Below, piece after piece: positions 61,806 through 64,000 of a DNA stretch of 64,000 nucleotides. This DNA comes from Methylomicrobium agile. GTDB taxonomy: Bacteria; Pseudomonadota; Gammaproteobacteria; Methylococcales; Methylomonadaceae. The stretch's first letter is position 1; the number at the start of each line of letters is the position of its first letter. The notes beneath the pieces are model-generated. The model had not been told where the DNA came from. It searched no databases and saw nothing but the letters and a program-made list of their open reading frames with translations. Made by a program: the position numbers and the translations under genes. The DNA lies in NCBI RefSeq assembly GCF_000733855.1, contig NZ_JPOJ01000001.1, positions 248,001 through 312,000 of the forward strand, written 5' to 3'.

Positions 61806-62657
61806 TTAGCCGGCGCTTTCGTGCACCAGATTCACGATCCGGCAGTTGCCCTGTTTTTCGGTCCCCAGCGCATCGGCCAACCACGGCAGTTCCCGCTGCA
61901 TTTCGGCGGCCAATGTCCAGGGCGGATTGATCACGGCCATGCCGCTGGCGGTCATTCCGCGCCCTTTGCTGTCGGGAGCGATGCCCAGCTCAAACAGCGC
62001 GACATTTCCAATACCGCTGTCCTGCAACTGCCGCTCCAGGCGCCGGATCCGCTGGCGTTCGACGACCGGGTACCACAGCGCATAAATTCCGGTCGCAAAC
62101 CGCTTGTGCATTTTTTTCAGACTTTCGATCATCAAACGGTAATCGTCGGAGAGTTCATAGGAAGGATCGATCAAAACCAGACCGCGACGTTCCTTCGGCG
62201 GCAGCAACCCGAGAGAATCGACCAGACCGTCTGCGTGGAAGGTCCTGATGCGCCGATCTTTCTCGAAGAGCCTATGCAGAAACTTGAATTCGGTAGAATG
62301 CAAATCGTAGAGGCACAGCCTGTCGTCCTTGCGCATCAGAGTGGCGGCAATAAAGGGAGAGCCCGGATAATGCGCCAGCTCCTTCCCCTGATTGCACTGC
62401 CGGACCCGATCGACATAGCGTTGTACGCCGGCCGGCATGTCGCTGCGCCGCCACAAACGGGCGATACCGCTCTCGAACTCGCGGTTTTTCAACGCAAACT
62501 CGCTGTTCAACGCATACATCCCCGCGCCTGCGTGCGTATCGATGTAACAGAAAGGCTTATCTTTCCTTTTCAAATGCTCAAGGATATGCACCAGCACCAG
62601 ATGTTTCAGCACATCGGCAAAATTGCCGGCATGGAAGGCATGACGATAACTCAGCAC
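61806..62657 (-). CDS. rlmJ: 23S rRNA (adenine-2030-N6)-methyltransferase RlmJ
   Basis: The 283-residue protein begins MLSYRHAFHAGNFADVLKHLVL, diagnostic of RlmJ, with the SAM loop DTHAGAGMY and the catalytic DPPY-type motif present as LVLIDPSYEL. It methylates A2030 of 23S rRNA. It lies five bases downstream of the DUF155 gene in the same orientation. Confidence 0.95.
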   Translation of the reverse strand: MLSYRHAFHAGNFADVLKHLVLVHILEHLKRKDKPFCYIDTHAGAGMYALNSEFALKNREFESGIARLWRRSDMPAGVQRYVDRVRQCNQGKELAHYPGSPFIAATLMRKDDRLCLYDLHSTEFKFLHRLFEKDRRIRTFHADGLVDSLGLLPPKERRGLVLIDPSYELSDDYRLMIESLKKMHKRFATGIYALWYPVVERQRIRRLERQLQDSGIGNVALFELGIAPDSKGRGMTASGMAVINPPWTLAAEMQRELPWLADALGTEKQGNCRIVNLVHESAG

Positions 62658-62661
62658 GATT

Positions 62662-63456
62662 TTATAGCACCTTGTCGTAGATCGTCATACCGATTTCGAA
62701 TGCGATCAGCCAGATGATGATCCACTCCAACCGTGAAGAATGACGATGGTTTTGTTCATCGGCCAACATCTCGAACAATTCGTGGATCGTTTCGAGTTTT
62801 TTCGACAGCACTTCGGTGCGAGGCGCGATTTCGAGATATTTAGCCGCGATTGCGTAATAGTCTTCGTATTCCGGATACTCCCAGAAAAACTCCGGAATAT
62901 CGAGCAGATCGTAATTGACGATGATGTCGCTCTTGGTCAGAAACAACTGGCCGCGGATTTTGGCAATCTCGCGGCGGCTGATGTTGATCCTGCCCTTGTC
63001 GGCCAGCGACTTCGGAATATAACTGGTATTTTCGATGGTCCTGAGCGCCTGGGTTTCGAAGGATGCCAGCTTGATCGACTGCGCCATCCCCTGCGACAAC
63101 GCAAACATCAGGATCGGATCGGAGGACTCGAGCTCGATATGATCCTCGACAATCCGGGTTACCGGGCAATCATAAGTAAACGTAAAATGATCCTCTTCAA
63201 TCGATTCCAGGGCCTGCTCGGCGTTGGCGAGCAACAAGCGATGGATCACCGCCTGCCGCTCCGGGCTGACGTTCCAGTGCACCACCGCGCCGTAACCCAG
63301 AATAACCGAATAAGTATCGTTTTCCTCGACCAGCAGCGCGCCTTTGATCAAACGGATGAGGCTCGATTCCGAGAGCGCTCTCGCCAAGACGTCGATATTG
63401 AAACGGTGCGCCAGGCAATAAGCGACGCACCGTTTGACAGGGGGATTAGCTGACAT
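62662..63456 (-). CDS. DUF155/RMD1-family protein with C-terminal membrane anchor
   Basis: The 264-residue protein shows the RMD1/YagE-like pattern VILGYGAVVHWNVS, LESSDPILMFALSQGMAQSIKLASFE, RGQLFLTKSDIIVNYDLLDIPEFFWEYPEYEDYY and HRHSSRLEWIIIWLIAFEIGMTIYDKVL with a final hydrophobic helix. Family members are linked to mitochondrial or bacterial membrane organisation; the biochemical function is unknown. Probably co-transcribed with rlmJ. Confidence 0.87.
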   Translation of the reverse strand: MSANPPVKRCVAYCLAHRFNIDVLARALSESSLIRLIKGALLVEENDTYSVILGYGAVVHWNVSPERQAVIHRLLLANAEQALESIEEDHFTFTYDCPVTRIVEDHIELESSDPILMFALSQGMAQSIKLASFETQALRTIENTSYIPKSLADKGRINISRREIAKIRGQLFLTKSDIIVNYDLLDIPEFFWEYPEYEDYYAIAAKYLEIAPRTEVLSKKLETIHELFEMLADEQNHRHSSRLEWIIIWLIAFEIGMTIYDKVL

Positions 63457-63542
63457 CGGAAAAGTTTTTCATTGGCAAACCGAAGCCGGAAACATGGATC
63501 AGGACAAAGCGTGCGCGAAACGGTACCAGAGGCACGGCGTAA

Positions 63543-63962
63543 TCATTCGATGATCAGCAGCCAGCCCTTCTCTTCTTCGCAATGGGACGATTTTGCAGAA
63601 GCCTTGATATCGATCCGCGCGGCGGTGTGGGTCAAGTGGGCCGGCAACCTGCCTTTGACAAGAAAATAAGGTTCCTTGTATTCCGCGGTCAGTTCCACCG
63701 GCTCTTTTTTGACCGTTGCGGACAACTGGCCGGGATTGTCTATATTGAAGGCATAGAATGAAAAATCGGACCCCGGCGCCACTTTCGCCAAATGCGGCGG
63801 ATTAAAACGCTCCAGCCTGGCTTTCTGGCATTGGCTCGCACCGGCCCCGCCTCCGCCGGACATCCCGGCACCGTGACCGCTGTGGTGTTCGGTCGCCTGA
63901 ACCGCCGGAATATAAACCCAAAATGAAACTGCGACGAGTCCTAAGAAGTTAAACCATTTCAT
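63543..63962 (-). CDS. Exported small protein of unknown function (139 aa)
   Basis: The first 23 residues (MKWFNFLGLVAVSFWVYIPAVQA) are a signal peptide. The mature protein begins with a His/Gly-rich stretch (TEHHSGHGAGMSGGGGAGASQ) that could bind metal, then a beta-rich domain (FNPPHLAKVAPGSDFSFYAFNIDNPGQLSATVKKEPVELTA) resembling small periplasmic carbohydrate/copper-type sandwiches. Two Cys (CQK, HCEE) could form a disulfide. No family recognised; copper or surface roles are speculative. Confidence 0.6.
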   Translation of the reverse strand: MKWFNFLGLVAVSFWVYIPAVQATEHHSGHGAGMSGGGGAGASQCQKARLERFNPPHLAKVAPGSDFSFYAFNIDNPGQLSATVKKEPVELTAEYKEPYFLVKGRLPAHLTHTAARIDIKASAKSSHCEEEKGWLLIIE

Positions 63963-64000
63963 AAGCTTCCTCTTTATTGTGATTATTATCGGGCCCGACG

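Overview
The window looks like chromosome from a gammaproteobacterial methanotroph of the order Methylococcales. That is an inference from gene content: a hopanoid block (shc, hpnG, hpnO, next to dxs), CopC/CopD-type copper proteins, a GC-rich core, and a typical gammaproteobacterial hfq-hflX-hflK-hflC-hisZ-purA cluster.

Layout. (1) 1-9054, plus strand: hopanoid and isoprenoid genes (squalene-hopene cyclase, adenosylhopane phosphorylase, hopanoid aminotransferase, DXP synthase), with copC/copD and gloB. (2) 9144-16029: a repeat protein with nine short KYLA-type motifs, a large hydantoinase/5-oxoprolinase gene with a C-terminal frameshift, two tiny membrane proteins and a YheT-type hydrolase. 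(3) 16084-33764: tRNA-Thr(CGT) carrying a 17.6 kb integrated island bounded by 49-bp perfect direct repeats of the tRNA 3' part. The island has a P4-type integrase, two small HTH proteins (one AlpA-like), a RepA-type helicase, SSB, a KilA-N protein, MqsRA and VapBC toxin-antitoxin pairs, a muramidase-like protein and many small phage-like genes, but no recognisable capsid, tail, portal or conjugation genes. Inside it lies an exact 569-bp tandem duplication containing a dense cluster of GTTGC motifs next to repA (candidate iterons). (4) 33765-39700: decayed accessory DNA: a second integrase remnant with its own toxin-antitoxin pair, REP-like hairpins, an IS630 transposase with two in-frame stops, and a large phage-type polyvalent protein (nuclease-like domain plus HExxH). 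tRNA-Ser(CGA) follows at 39873-39962. (5) 40464-48903: transketolase-like gene, an IS5-family insertion, aas-lplT, an MFS transporter and a small HhH protein. (6) 49048-56580, minus strand: galU, then the hfq-to-purA cluster. (7) 56828-63962: an esterase, then a five-gene operon with a Ras-like/MglA-type GTPase, one clear and one probable roadblock protein, a receiver-like/winged-helix protein and a FimV/TPR-like protein; then rlmJ, a DUF155 protein and a small exported protein.

How the parts work together. Dxs supplies isoprenoid precursors that Shc, HpnG and HpnO carry through to aminated bacteriohopanepolyols. Aas and LplT form a lysophospholipid salvage pair. The island appears to be a self-replicating, excisable satellite or integrative element. 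In both the intact island and the older remnant the integrase stop codon overlaps the start codon of a different toxin-antitoxin pair (ATGA), so addiction may be translationally coupled to the integrase. The most promising candidates for undescribed biology are the roadblock-GTPase operon, the integrase-antitoxin coupling, the GTTGC cluster inside a coding region and the KYLA-repeat protein.
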